DNA of 64,000 nt, taken from contig CAYLHO010000001.1 of the NCBI GenBank assembly GCA_964383665.1, positions 124,001 through 188,000 on the forward strand, given 5' to 3'. The position numbers were made by a program, and so were the translations under genes. The DNA is from UMGS687 sp964383665. GTDB taxonomy: Bacteria; Bacillota; Clostridia; Christensenellales; UBA1242. The stretch's first letter is position 1. Each line of letters begins with the position of its first letter. Shown piece by piece: positions 49,200 through 57,426 of the stretch. The notes under the pieces are model-generated. The model made no database searches. It saw only the letters and a program-made list of their open reading frames with translations, and was not told the origin of the DNA.

Positions 49200-50630
49200 A
49201 TGGCAAAGAATTTTGTAGAAAAAATAACTGATATGGATTTGGATTTCCCACAGTGGTTCACTGATGTTGTAACCCAAACGGAACTTGTTGACTATGGCCC
49301 TGTTAAAGGTACAATGGTCATTCGTCCATATGGCTATGCAATTTGGGAGAACATTCAAAAATATTTGGACGGGGAATTTAAAAAGGTTGGCGTTAAAAAC
49401 GCATATTTCCCAATGTTTATTCCGGAAAGTTATTTAATGCGCGAGGCAGAGCATGTTGAGGGATTTGCGCCTGAAGTTGCACTTGTAACCCATGCTGGCG
49501 GGAAAAAACTTGAGGAAAATCTTGTTATTCGCCCAACAAGCGAAACAATAATTTGCGAAATGTATGCAAAATGGATAAAAAGTTACAGAGATTTGCCTGT
49601 TAAAATGAATCAATGGTGCAATGTTTGCCGCTGGGAAAAAACAACACGTCCTTTCCTTAGAACAAGCGAATTTTTGTGGCAAGAAGGACACACGGTTTAT
49701 TCAAATCATGCCGATGCTGAACAAGACGCGTTAACTATGCTTGAAGTATACAGAAAACTTGGAACAGATTGCCTTGCAATTCCATTTTTCACCGGGAAAA
49801 AGACCGAAAGCGAAAAGTTCCCTGGTGCTGAAAACACTTACACAATTGAAGCGATGATGCATGATGGAAAGAGTTTGCAAAGCGGAACGACCCACGATTT
49901 AGGGCAAAAATTTGCAAAGGCTTTTAACATTAGATTCCTGAATAAAGAAGGACAACTTGAATATGGCTATTCAACATCTTGGGGCGTTTCAACTCGCTTA
50001 ATTGGCGCAATAATCATGGTTCATGGAGATAATCGCGGGCTTGTTTTGCCACCTCGCGTTGCACCAATTCAAACAATTATAATTCCAATTGGACAAAACA
50101 ACGAAAACGTTGAAAAAACTGCGAAAACTCTTGAAAACGAACTTTTGAATCTTGGTGTTAGAGTTGAAAGCGACAATTCTCAAAACTCACCGGGTTGGAA
50201 GTTTAATCAATGGGAAATGAAAGGTGTTCCAGTTCGCGTTGAAGTTGGCCCTCGCGACCTTGAAAACGGCGTTGTTACGCTTGTTCGCCGCGACACGCTT
50301 GAAAGAATCACATGCAAAGTTGAAGATGCTGCACTTGAAGTTCAAAAACTTTTAGACCAAATCCACAATCAAATGTTTGAAAAAGCGCTTAACTATCGCA
50401 ACGAAAGAATTGAAAACGCAAATTCTTTGGAAGAACTTTTGAAAGTTGTTGACAGCAAGAAATTTGCACGCGTTAACATTTGTGAAAATGAGGATTGCTG
50501 CTTGAAAGTTAAAGCGGAAACCGGCGCAACTTCAAGAATGATTGAGAACGAAAACCTTGAAAAAGGGCATAAATGCGCGCTTTGCGGGGGAGAAGCAACA
50601 AGAACTGTTCTCTTTGCAAGAAGTTATTAG
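49200..50630 (+). CDS. proS: Prolyl-tRNA synthetase (short, archaeal/eukaryal-like type)
   Basis: A 476-residue class II enzyme starting at ATG 49200 (AGGAGAAA upstream). It lacks the roughly 180-residue editing insertion of standard bacterial ProRS. The core motifs are present: YFPMFIPESYLMREAEHVEGFAPEV, VIRPTSETIICEMYA, TSEFLWQEGHTVY and GAIIMVHGDNRGLVLPP. Such short ProRS are found in some Clostridia. The C-terminal Cys-rich zinc region ends at EKGHKCALCGG. Confidence 0.95.
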   Translation: MAKNFVEKITDMDLDFPQWFTDVVTQTELVDYGPVKGTMVIRPYGYAIWENIQKYLDGEFKKVGVKNAYFPMFIPESYLMREAEHVEGFAPEVALVTHAGGKKLEENLVIRPTSETIICEMYAKWIKSYRDLPVKMNQWCNVCRWEKTTRPFLRTSEFLWQEGHTVYSNHADAEQDALTMLEVYRKLGTDCLAIPFFTGKKTESEKFPGAENTYTIEAMMHDGKSLQSGTTHDLGQKFAKAFNIRFLNKEGQLEYGYSTSWGVSTRLIGAIIMVHGDNRGLVLPPRVAPIQTIIIPIGQNNENVEKTAKTLENELLNLGVRVESDNSQNSPGWKFNQWEMKGVPVRVEVGPRDLENGVVTLVRRDTLERITCKVEDAALEVQKLLDQIHNQMFEKALNYRNERIENANSLEELLKVVDSKKFARVNICENEDCCLKVKAETGATSRMIENENLEKGHKCALCGGEATRTVLFARSY

Positions 50631-50645
50631 AATTTTGACATATAA

Positions 50646-50678
50646 AAAACGACCAAACATTTTGGCCGTTTTTTTTTG
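50646..50678 (+). terminator. Terminator after proS
   Basis: AAAACGACCAAA (50646-50657) pairs with TTTGGCCGTTTT (50661-50672) with one A:C mismatch, then T. Confidence 0.65.
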
Positions 50679-50694
50679 TTACTTATTTGTAATT

Positions 50695-50901
50695 CTACTC
50701 ATTTTCAACATCTTCCAAAAGTTCATCAAAACTTATTTTATAGAACTTTGCAAGTTTGATTAATATATAAACATTTGGAATGTTTGTTTCTTTTTCCCAT
50801 TTAGCAACAGCGCTTTGATTAACTTTCATAGCTTTTGCAATATCTTTTTGACAGAGATTTCTCTCTATTCTTAATTCTTTAAGTTTCTCACTTATTCTCA
50901 T
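50695..50901 (-). CDS. XRE-family regulator
   Basis: A 68-residue single-domain Cro/C1 protein (SEKLKELRIERNLCQKDIAKAMKVNQSAVAKWEKE, then IPNVYILIKLAKFYKISFDELLED). It is divergent from the gene at 50,991 and separated from it by three symmetric sites, so it is very likely the repressor of both itself and its neighbour. Confidence 0.85.
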   Translation of the reverse strand: MRISEKLKELRIERNLCQKDIAKAMKVNQSAVAKWEKETNIPNVYILIKLAKFYKISFDELLEDVENE

Positions 50902-50912
50902 GATTTAATTTT

Positions 50913-50979
50913 AGTCCGATTTGGACTTTTTATACTTGACTTATTCCTTTAAGGAATATATAATATTCCATGACGGAAT
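50913..50979. promoter_or_regulatory. Divergent promoter with three N5-spaced operators
   Basis: For the plus strand TTGACT (50936-50941), 17-base spacer, TATAAT (50959-50964). Three 15-bp inverted repeats with the same N5 spacing are present: AGTCC-N5-GGACT (50913-50927), ATTCC-N5-GGAAT (50943-50957, inside the spacer) and ATTCC-N5-GGAAT (50965-50979, at +1). GGAAT and ATTCC also flank the -10. This arrangement is typical of a tightly repressed promoter controlled by the divergent XRE gene. Confidence 0.7.
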
Positions 50980-50990
50980 TGGAGGGGTGT

Positions 50991-51323
50991 ATGGAAGAAA
51001 AAATAGTTATTAAATACGGAAACGAGGTTGAGAAGAAGAAAAAGCCAAGAGATATGCTTAAAAAATATAAGGAATTTTTTGGTTGCAACGGGGATATTAA
51101 CTGCAGATATATTTTTTGCGGCTATCAATTCACAAACGAAAACGGCGAAGGGAAGTGCATTTTAAATTCAGTTGACATAAACGAAATGGGAATTTGCGAC
51201 AACTGCATTATTCCTTTAAATGTTGAAAATTCAACTAAAAAGGCGAAAATGGATTTTTTAAAAAGAGAGATTATATATTTCAAAGAAGATGAGGAGATTA
51301 TGAGAAAAAACAACAATATTTAA
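50991..51323 (+). CDS. Small cysteine-rich protein under XRE control
   Basis: A 110-residue protein with start at ATG 50991, chosen because GGAGGGG lies upstream and the earlier 50970 start is at the transcription start itself. Residues 30-75 contain six Cys in the pattern FGCNGDINCRYIFCGYQ, then GKCILNSVD, then CDNC, suggesting a zinc or iron-sulfur site. Flanks are Lys/Glu-rich. Not recognised, but its single-gene unit with a dedicated repressor is notable. Confidence 0.6.
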   Translation: MEEKIVIKYGNEVEKKKKPRDMLKKYKEFFGCNGDINCRYIFCGYQFTNENGEGKCILNSVDINEMGICDNCIIPLNVENSTKKAKMDFLKREIIYFKEDEEIMRKNNNI

Positions 51324-51341
51324 AAAAGTTGTTAAAAACGC

Positions 51342-51393
51342 TTGCAAAAGTGTTTTTTTTATGTTATGCTTGTAAAGCAAAAGGGCTTTACAA
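51342..51393 (+). promoter_or_regulatory. Promoter and palindrome of the ylxM-ffh operon
   Basis: TTGCAA (51342-51347), spacer 17, TATGCT (51365-51370). The perfect inverted repeat TTGTAAAGC-N6-GCTTTACAA (51370-51393) covers the expected +1 and ends at ATG 51394. The loop AAAAGG may be the only ribosome site. Could be an operator or a translation-blocking hairpin. Confidence 0.5.
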
Positions 51394-51660
51394 ATGGTTG
51401 AAATTGAAAAAACAGTATATTTTGGAAATTTGCTTGAACTGTATGGAAAGCTCCTTAGCCCCGTTCAACAGCGAATTATGCACGATTATTATGAAAACGA
51501 CCTAACGCTTACCGAAATTGCGGAAAATAACAAAATTTCGAGGCAAGCGGTTTATGATGCGGTTGTTAAATCGCAAACAAAACTTTCGCAGTTTGAAGAA
51601 AAAGTTGGGGCATACAAAGAAATTTCAAGATTAAAGGGAATTATTGATGGCGATATTTGA
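51394..51660 (+). CDS. ylxM: YlxM-family protein (helix-turn-helix, signal recognition linked)
   Basis: An 88-residue UPF0122 protein (RIMHDYYENDLTLTEIAENNKISRQAVYDAVVKSQTKL). It is thought to modulate the SRP pathway and is always paired with ffh. Its stop overlaps the ffh start region. Helix-turn-helix pattern resembles a sigma-factor region 4, but DNA binding is not established. Confidence 0.9.
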   Translation: MVEIEKTVYFGNLLELYGKLLSPVQQRIMHDYYENDLTLTEIAENNKISRQAVYDAVVKSQTKLSQFEEKVGAYKEISRLKGIIDGDI

Positions 51661-52954
51661 AAATTTAAGCGAAAAACTTAATCACGCGTTCAGTAAAATT
51701 TTGAATCGCGGAAAGCTTACATCGCTTGAAATTAAAGACGCAATGAGAGAAGTTAAACTTGCGCTTTTGGAAGCGGACGTTAACTATCTTGTTGTTAAAA
51801 AATTTGTTGCCGATGTTTCCGAGAAGGCGCTTGGCGATGAGGTTTTAAAAAGTTTAACTCCTGCTCAACAGGTTATTAAAATTGTTCGAGACGAACTTGT
51901 AAGCCTTATGGGAAGCACCAATCAAAAACTTGAAATAAGTTCAAAGCCTCCAACAATAATTATGATGTGCGGGCTTCAAGGCGCGGGAAAAACAACGATG
52001 TGCGCAAAACTTGCGGCATATCTCAAAAAGAGCGGGAAAAAACCTCTTCTTGTTGCGTGCGATGTCTATCGTCCGGCGGCAACAACTCAACTTCAAGTTG
52101 TTGGGAAACAAGCGGGCGCTCAAGTTTTTGAGAAGGGAACTCAAAACCCGGTTAAAACAGCGAAAGAAGCTGTTGAGTTTGCCAAAAGACAAGGCTTTGA
52201 TGTTGTTATTGTTGACACGGCAGGGCGCTTGCACATTGACGATGCGCTCATGAAAGAACTTGAGGAAATTAAGAGAGAAATTTCCCCAACAGAAATTTTG
52301 TTAACGGTTGATGCAATGATTGGGCAGGACGCTGTTACAACAGCCGAGGAATTTAACAACAGGCTTAACATAACCGGAGTTATCCTAACAAAACTCGACG
52401 GCGACACTCGCGGCGGAGCGGCTCTTTCAATTAAGGCGATAACCGGAAAACCAATCAAATTTTCGGGTGTTGGCGAAAAAATTGGCGATTTAGAACCTTT
52501 CCACCCAGATCGAATTGCTGGAAGAATTCTTGGAATGGGCGATGTTTTAACCCTCATCGAACGCGCTGAAACGGCGATTTCCGAGGAACAGGCAAAAGAA
52601 CTTGAAAAGAAATTCCGTCAAAACAAGTTTGATTTTGAAGATTATCTTGTTCAAATGGAAAATCTTAAAAAAATGGGAAATCTCAAAGATCTTTTGGGAA
52701 TGATTCCGGGGCTTGGTTCAAAACTTAAGGGCGTTAACATCGACGAAAAACAGCTTCTTCGTCAGAAAGCAATAATTCAATCTATGACTCCTTATGAAAG
52801 ACGCAATCCAGAGGTTATTAAGGCAAGTCAAAGAAAGAGAATTGCGGCGGGAAGCGGAGTTGGAATTCAAGATGTTAACCAACTTTTGAAACAACTTGAA
52901 CAAAGCAAAGAAATGATGAAACAACTTAAAAATAAAAAGGGATTTGGATTTTGA
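51647..52954 (+). CDS. ffh: Signal recognition particle GTPase Ffh
   Basis: A 435-residue SRP54 subunit starting at ATG 51647, which overlaps the ylxM stop. GTPase motifs are GLQGAGKTTMCAKLA, DTAGRLH, TKLDGDTRGGAAL and SGVGEKIGDLEPFHPDR. The M domain follows (from about residue 300) with Met-rich helices and an MTPYERRNPEVIKASQRKRIAAGSG signature. It binds signal peptides and 4.5S RNA, which is not in the window. Confidence 0.95.
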   Translation: MAIFENLSEKLNHAFSKILNRGKLTSLEIKDAMREVKLALLEADVNYLVVKKFVADVSEKALGDEVLKSLTPAQQVIKIVRDELVSLMGSTNQKLEISSKPPTIIMMCGLQGAGKTTMCAKLAAYLKKSGKKPLLVACDVYRPAATTQLQVVGKQAGAQVFEKGTQNPVKTAKEAVEFAKRQGFDVVIVDTAGRLHIDDALMKELEEIKREISPTEILLTVDAMIGQDAVTTAEEFNNRLNITGVILTKLDGDTRGGAALSIKAITGKPIKFSGVGEKIGDLEPFHPDRIAGRILGMGDVLTLIERAETAISEEQAKELEKKFRQNKFDFEDYLVQMENLKKMGNLKDLLGMIPGLGSKLKGVNIDEKQLLRQKAIIQSMTPYERRNPEVIKASQRKRIAAGSGVGIQDVNQLLKQLEQSKEMMKQLKNKKGFGF

Positions 52955-53004
52955 TATTAACATTCGAAAGAATTTAATATATAAGAAAAAAATAGGAGGA
53001 AAAT

Positions 53005-53253
53005 ATGGCAGTTAAAATTCGTTTAACAAGATTGGGAGATAAAAAAGCACCTTTCTATCGTGTTATTGTTGCAGATTCACGTTCACCACGTGATGGTCGT
53101 TTCATTGACATTCTTGGAACTTATAATCCACTTGTTGACCCAGCTGAAATCAAAATTGATGTTGAAAAAGCAAAAAAATGGATTTCAAACGGCGCTAAAC
53201 CAACAGACACAGCAAAAGCTTTGCTTGTTAAATCTGGCGTAATTGAGAAATAA
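53005..53253 (+). CDS. rpsP: 30S ribosomal protein S16
   Basis: An 82-residue protein (MAVKIRLTRLGDKKAPFYRVIVADSRSPRDGR). It opens the rpsP-khpA-rimM group with a GGAGG site at ATG 53005. Confidence 0.97.
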   Translation: MAVKIRLTRLGDKKAPFYRVIVADSRSPRDGRFIDILGTYNPLVDPAEIKIDVEKAKKWISNGAKPTDTAKALLVKSGVIEK

Positions 53254-53277
53254 TAAGTTGCTAAAAGGAGAAATTAA

Positions 53278-53514
53278 ATGAAAGACATTGTTGAATACAT
53301 TGTTAAAGCTCTTTGCGACTTTCCAGATGAAGTTGAAATTGAAACCGAAAGCGGCCGCGGGGCAGAAATAATTAAAATTTCTGTTGCTCCTTCCGACATG
53401 GGAAAAGTTATTGGCAGAAACGGGAAAATTGCAACAAGCATTCGAACAATTGTTAAATCGCTTTCAAGCAGGCAACACAAAAAATTTATTGTTAAAATTG
53501 AAGAGAAAGCATGA
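53278..53514 (+). CDS. khpA: KH-domain RNA-binding protein
   Basis: A 78-residue KH protein with the GKVIGRNGKIATSIRTIVKSLS motif, equivalent to KhpA (YlqC). It cooperates with KhpB and influences cell division and sRNA in Firmicutes. Overlaps rimM by four bases. Confidence 0.93.
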   Translation: MKDIVEYIVKALCDFPDEVEIETESGRGAEIIKISVAPSDMGKVIGRNGKIATSIRTIVKSLSSRQHKKFIVKIEEKA

Positions 53515-53996
53515 TTGAAGTTGGAAAAATTGTTAAGCCTCAAGGAATTAAGGGGGAAGTTAAAATAATTACGGAAAGAGAGCCAAAAATCTATGAATCT
53601 CTTTCGTCGCTTATTGTTGACGGGAAAGAATTTAAGATTGAAAACCTCTCTTGTCGTGATGCGCTTTATGCTAAACTTTGTGAAGTTAATTCAAGAAACG
53701 ATGCCGAACTTCTTCGAGGGAAAATGTGCTTTGCGAAAGAAGAGCAACTTGAATCTCTTGGAGAAAACGAGTTCTATTTTGACGATTTGATTGGTTCAAC
53801 CGTTATTTCGCAAGACGGAAAAGAAATTGGAAAAATTGAAGATATCGAGCAATATGGCGCAGCAGATGTTATTTTAATTCGAGAAAGAAACATGCTTTTT
53901 TCGGTTCCATTTTTGGATTCAATTTTTTTGGAAATTGGAAATGGGAAGGTTGTTGTTTGCGAAGGCGAGTATGACAATTTAAAAATTAATTATTAA
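53511..53996 (+). CDS. rimM: Ribosome maturation factor RimM
   Basis: A 161-residue protein with the RimM N-terminal KIVKPQGIKGEVKI and the PRC-barrel (FYFDDLIGSTVISQDGKEIG, VPFLDSIFLEI). It is followed by a terminator rather than trmD-rplS, the usual next genes in this operon. Confidence 0.93.
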   Translation: MIEVGKIVKPQGIKGEVKIITEREPKIYESLSSLIVDGKEFKIENLSCRDALYAKLCEVNSRNDAELLRGKMCFAKEEQLESLGENEFYFDDLIGSTVISQDGKEIGKIEDIEQYGAADVILIRERNMLFSVPFLDSIFLEIGNGKVVVCEGEYDNLKINY

Positions 53997-54022
53997 ATAA
54001 TTTAAAACTTAATTTTTCGTAT

Positions 54023-54053
54023 AAAAAAACAGCAAAAAATTTGCTGTTTTTTT
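54023..54053 (+). terminator. Terminator after rimM
   Basis: AAAAAACAGCAAA (54024-54036) pairs with TTTGCTGTTTTTT from 54040, with T after. Ends the rpsP-khpA-rimM transcript before the expected trmD. Confidence 0.75.
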
Positions 54054-54064
54054 GTTCAAATTAA

Positions 54065-54093
54065 TTGCGTCGCAAATTTTTATGTGTTAGAAT
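54065..54093 (+). promoter_or_regulatory. Sigma-A-type promoter of the dnaD operon
   Basis: TTGCGT (54065-54070), spacer 17, TAGAAT (54088-54093), 23 bases before ATG 54116. Confidence 0.6.
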
Positions 54094-54115
54094 AAAAACA
54101 AAGTGGGGAAGGCGA

Positions 54116-55558
54116 ATGAGTTTCTGCAAGTTTTCAACGCAAAGCGTTATTAATAACAAAACAGAAGTTGATAACATTTTTATCAACGATTTTTTGCCTT
54201 ATGCGCCGGATAATGCTGTCAAAGTTTATCTTTATGGGCTCTATAAATGCGGAAGTAACTCAATTGACAACACTCTTGAAAGTTTTTCGAAGGTTTTAAA
54301 ACTTGGTGAAGATGAAATTATGGAAATTTTCGAGTTTTGGGAAAACGAAGGACTTGTTCAAATTCTTAATTGCGAACCGGTTGAAATTCGTTTTATGCCG
54401 CTCAAAAATGTTTTAACCAACACGAAAAAATATAATACTGAAAAATATGGAAACTTCTCGCAAAAAGCGCAAGAAATTATTGAGGGAAGAATGATTTCGC
54501 CAAACGAATTTAGTGAATATTTCGACACGATTGAAACTTTCCATATCGAGCCTGAAGCGCTTCTTATGATAATGAAATATTGCGTTAACACAAAAGGCGG
54601 GAATGTTGGCTACCCATATATTGTTGCAGTTGCAAAGAACTGGGCATATGACGGAGTTAAAACAGTTTCCGACGTTGAGGACAGGCTTATTTCTTATGAA
54701 AACATAAGCGAGGATTTGAAACAAGTTTTGAAAGATCTTGGCTCAAGAAGAGTTCCTTCAATTGATGAAAAAGAACTTTTCATTAAATGGACAAAAGAAC
54801 TTGGATTTGAACTTGCAGTTATTCGTCAAGCAATTAAAATTAACAAAAAGCCAACAACGAAAATTTCATTTGCTCGTCTTGATGAAATTTTGATGAGTTA
54901 TTATGAGATGAAACTCTTTTCAATTCCAGAAATTGAGGATTTTGAAAAATCTAAATCCGAAATGTATGTTCTTGCGAAAAAGATTGCGAGAGAACTTGGG
55001 CTTTACTATGAAAGTTACGACAAAATTGTTGAAACATATGTTTCGAAATGGGAACAAATGGGCTTTGACGAGGAAGCAATTTTAGAAATTGCGTCATATT
55101 GTTTTTCTTCTTCAATTCGTCAATTCCAAGGCATGGATAATGCAATGCAAAAGTTCTATAAGCTTGGGCTTATAACTGTTTCATCAATTGAAAAATATCT
55201 TGGAGAAATCCTTGTTCAAGACGATGAAATTAAGGAAGTTTTATCAATTTGCGGATTAGAGCGATCGGTTAATTCGTTCGACAGAGAATGTTTTAAAAAT
55301 TGGACAGAAAATTGGAAGTTCCCGCTTGAAGTTATTAAGGAAGCGGCAGCTCTTGCAACGGGTAGATCGCAACCGGTTAAATATATTAACGGAATTTTGG
55401 CAAATTGGAACGAAAATGATGTTAAGACGCTTGAAAAAGCTAAATCTCAAATTCAATTCCAATCAAAAAACAATCCAACAGAAAAACCAAAGTCAAGAGA
55501 ATATTCAAAAGAGCAATTAAATGCACTTTTCGACAGCCTTGAGGAGATTGAAGTTTAG
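54116..55558 (+). CDS. DnaD-domain replication initiation protein
   Basis: A 480-residue protein (ATG 54116, with GGGGAAGG upstream). Residues 20-115 resemble the N-terminal winged helix of the DnaB/DnaD family (NAVKVYLYGLYKCG, EDEIMEIFEFWENEGLVQI). The C-terminal two-thirds contain two or three DnaD/DnaB-like helical repeats (KWTKELGFELAVIRQAIKINK and WENWKFPLEVIKEAAALATG). The partner of the helicase loader that follows. Works with DnaA at oriC in Firmicutes. Confidence 0.85.
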   Translation: MSFCKFSTQSVINNKTEVDNIFINDFLPYAPDNAVKVYLYGLYKCGSNSIDNTLESFSKVLKLGEDEIMEIFEFWENEGLVQILNCEPVEIRFMPLKNVLTNTKKYNTEKYGNFSQKAQEIIEGRMISPNEFSEYFDTIETFHIEPEALLMIMKYCVNTKGGNVGYPYIVAVAKNWAYDGVKTVSDVEDRLISYENISEDLKQVLKDLGSRRVPSIDEKELFIKWTKELGFELAVIRQAIKINKKPTTKISFARLDEILMSYYEMKLFSIPEIEDFEKSKSEMYVLAKKIARELGLYYESYDKIVETYVSKWEQMGFDEEAILEIASYCFSSSIRQFQGMDNAMQKFYKLGLITVSSIEKYLGEILVQDDEIKEVLSICGLERSVNSFDRECFKNWTENWKFPLEVIKEAAALATGRSQPVKYINGILANWNENDVKTLEKAKSQIQFQSKNNPTEKPKSREYSKEQLNALFDSLEEIEV

Positions 55559-55566
55559 GGGGAAAC

Positions 55567-56493
55567 ATGAACAGAATTTGCAAGAAAGTTGAACAAGTTT
55601 TGAACGAGCGAAGAGAGTTTGCTCTTTCTTCTTGTGCAAATAACCTTGCAAAAGCAAGAGAATCGAAGGATTTTTGCATGGTTGAGAAGCAAGAAGCAGA
55701 GGCGAAAATTCAGCTTGCAACTTTCCTTGCCGATGAAAATCTTAACGAGGCCGAAAAAGCAAAACAAAAGCTTGAAGCAATCTCTAAACGAAAAGGCGAA
55801 ATCCTTTTAAGCCTTGGGCTTTTGAAAGATAGTCTTGTTCCTGTGTTTTCTTGCCCAATTTGCAATGACACTGGGAAAAACAACTGTCAATGCAAGAAAG
55901 AGATTAAAACACGAATTTTAATTGAAAATTCTGGAATTGCAAATCGACTTAATGAACGATTTGAAAATGCTAAATCAATTTCAAAGGAATTTAATTTAAC
56001 AAAAAAATTCATGGAGGAATGGTGCAATAAATTCCCAAATGTAACAAAGAAAACGATTTTTCTTTCCGGGCAAACAGGAATTGGAAAAACGTTTTTGGCA
56101 GCCTGTGTTGTTAACGCGCTTATTGAAAAAGGAATTTATGCGTTCTTTTCAACTGCATTCAATCTTAACAATATTTTTATTGACTACTTTAAGGCAAAAG
56201 ACAATGAGAAAGCGGAAATTCTTGAACCTTTGCTTGAAAGCGACGTTTTGATTATTGACGATCTTGGGACAGAGCCAATTTTAAACAATGTTACGTTAAA
56301 CTATTTATATCTTGTTTTGAATGAGAGAATGATTAACGGCAAATCGACAATAATTAATTCGAATTTAGGTCCTGATCAAGTTTTGGATCGATATGGAGAA
56401 AGAATTTTCTCAAGGATACTTTGCAAGCGCGACGGAATTGCGTTGAAACTTTCCGGCGAGGATTTAAGGCTTAAAAAAGGGGGTAAGGATTGA
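55567..56493 (+). CDS. Helicase-loader ATPase (DnaC/DnaI type)
   Basis: A 308-residue AAA+ protein. An N-terminal zinc-binding stretch (CPICNDTGKNNCQC, about residue 100) precedes Walker A (GQTGIGKTFLAA) and Walker B (LIIDDLGTEP), with the arginine finger area SRILCKRDG. It loads DnaC-type helicase. Adjacent to the DnaD gene, forming the replication-initiation pair. Confidence 0.88.
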   Translation: MNRICKKVEQVLNERREFALSSCANNLAKARESKDFCMVEKQEAEAKIQLATFLADENLNEAEKAKQKLEAISKRKGEILLSLGLLKDSLVPVFSCPICNDTGKNNCQCKKEIKTRILIENSGIANRLNERFENAKSISKEFNLTKKFMEEWCNKFPNVTKKTIFLSGQTGIGKTFLAACVVNALIEKGIYAFFSTAFNLNNIFIDYFKAKDNEKAEILEPLLESDVLIIDDLGTEPILNNVTLNYLYLVLNERMINGKSTIINSNLGPDQVLDRYGERIFSRILCKRDGIALKLSGEDLRLKKGGKD

Positions 56494-57416
56494 TGGTTGA
56501 TGTTTTAATTGTTGGAGGAGGACCAGCGGCTTTAACCGCTGCAATTTATTCAAGAAGAGCAGGAAAAAGTGTTCTTGTTGTTGAACGCATGGTCCCGGGC
56601 GGACAAATTGCGTTAACAAACACCGTTGAAAATTATCCCGGAATTAAAAAAACCGACGGAATGACTCTTGCAACAATGATGTTTGAACATGCCCAGTCGC
56701 TTGGAACAGAGTTTGTTTTTAGCGATGTTTTGGAGTTCTTCCTTGAAGGGAAAACAAAGAAAATTCGCACGCATGAAGGAACATTCGAAGGAAAAGTTAT
56801 CATATTATGTTTAGGAGCTTCGGCAAAGCAACTTAACCTTGAAAACGAAAGAAAGTTTTTGGGAAGGGGCGTTAGTTATTGTGCAACTTGCGACGGAAAT
56901 TTCTTTAAGGATAAGGTTGTTGCGATTGTTGGAGGAGGAAACACTTCGCTTGAGGATTCGGTTTATCTTTCAAATCTTGCAAAAAAAGTATATTTAATTC
57001 ATCGTCGTGATGAGTTTAAGGGCGACAGAATTTTGGTTGAACAACTTGAGGCTGAAACAAGCAAGCCAAACAGCAAAATTGAAGTTCTCTATAACACTCA
57101 TGTAACAAAGATTACAGGCGACGACAAATTGACATCAATAACAATTGAAAACTGCGCAACAAAGCAGACAGGCGAACTTGAAATTGACGGGCTTTTTATT
57201 GCAATTGGAAGAAAGCCAGACACCGAACTTTTGGAAGGTGTTGACCTTGATAAAAATGGATATATCATAACAAACGAAAGAATGGAAACAAACATTCCTG
57301 GGGTTTATGCAGCGGGAGATGTTCGTCAGAAACAACTTCGACAAATCATAACTGCATGCAACGACGGAGCAATTGCGTCCATAAACACAAACGAATATAT
57401 ATCGAGAAATTTCTAG
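56493..57416 (+). CDS. trxB: Thioredoxin reductase
   Basis: A 307-residue FAD/NADPH enzyme. GGGPAALTAAIYSRRAG (FAD), CATCDG redox pair, GGGNTSLEDSVYL (NADPH) and the closing YAAGDVRQKQLRQI. It restores thioredoxin. ATG 56493 overlaps the loader stop. Confidence 0.95.
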   Translation: MVDVLIVGGGPAALTAAIYSRRAGKSVLVVERMVPGGQIALTNTVENYPGIKKTDGMTLATMMFEHAQSLGTEFVFSDVLEFFLEGKTKKIRTHEGTFEGKVIILCLGASAKQLNLENERKFLGRGVSYCATCDGNFFKDKVVAIVGGGNTSLEDSVYLSNLAKKVYLIHRRDEFKGDRILVEQLEAETSKPNSKIEVLYNTHVTKITGDDKLTSITIENCATKQTGELEIDGLFIAIGRKPDTELLEGVDLDKNGYIITNERMETNIPGVYAAGDVRQKQLRQIITACNDGAIASINTNEYISRNF

Positions 57417-57426
57417 GGAGAATGCT

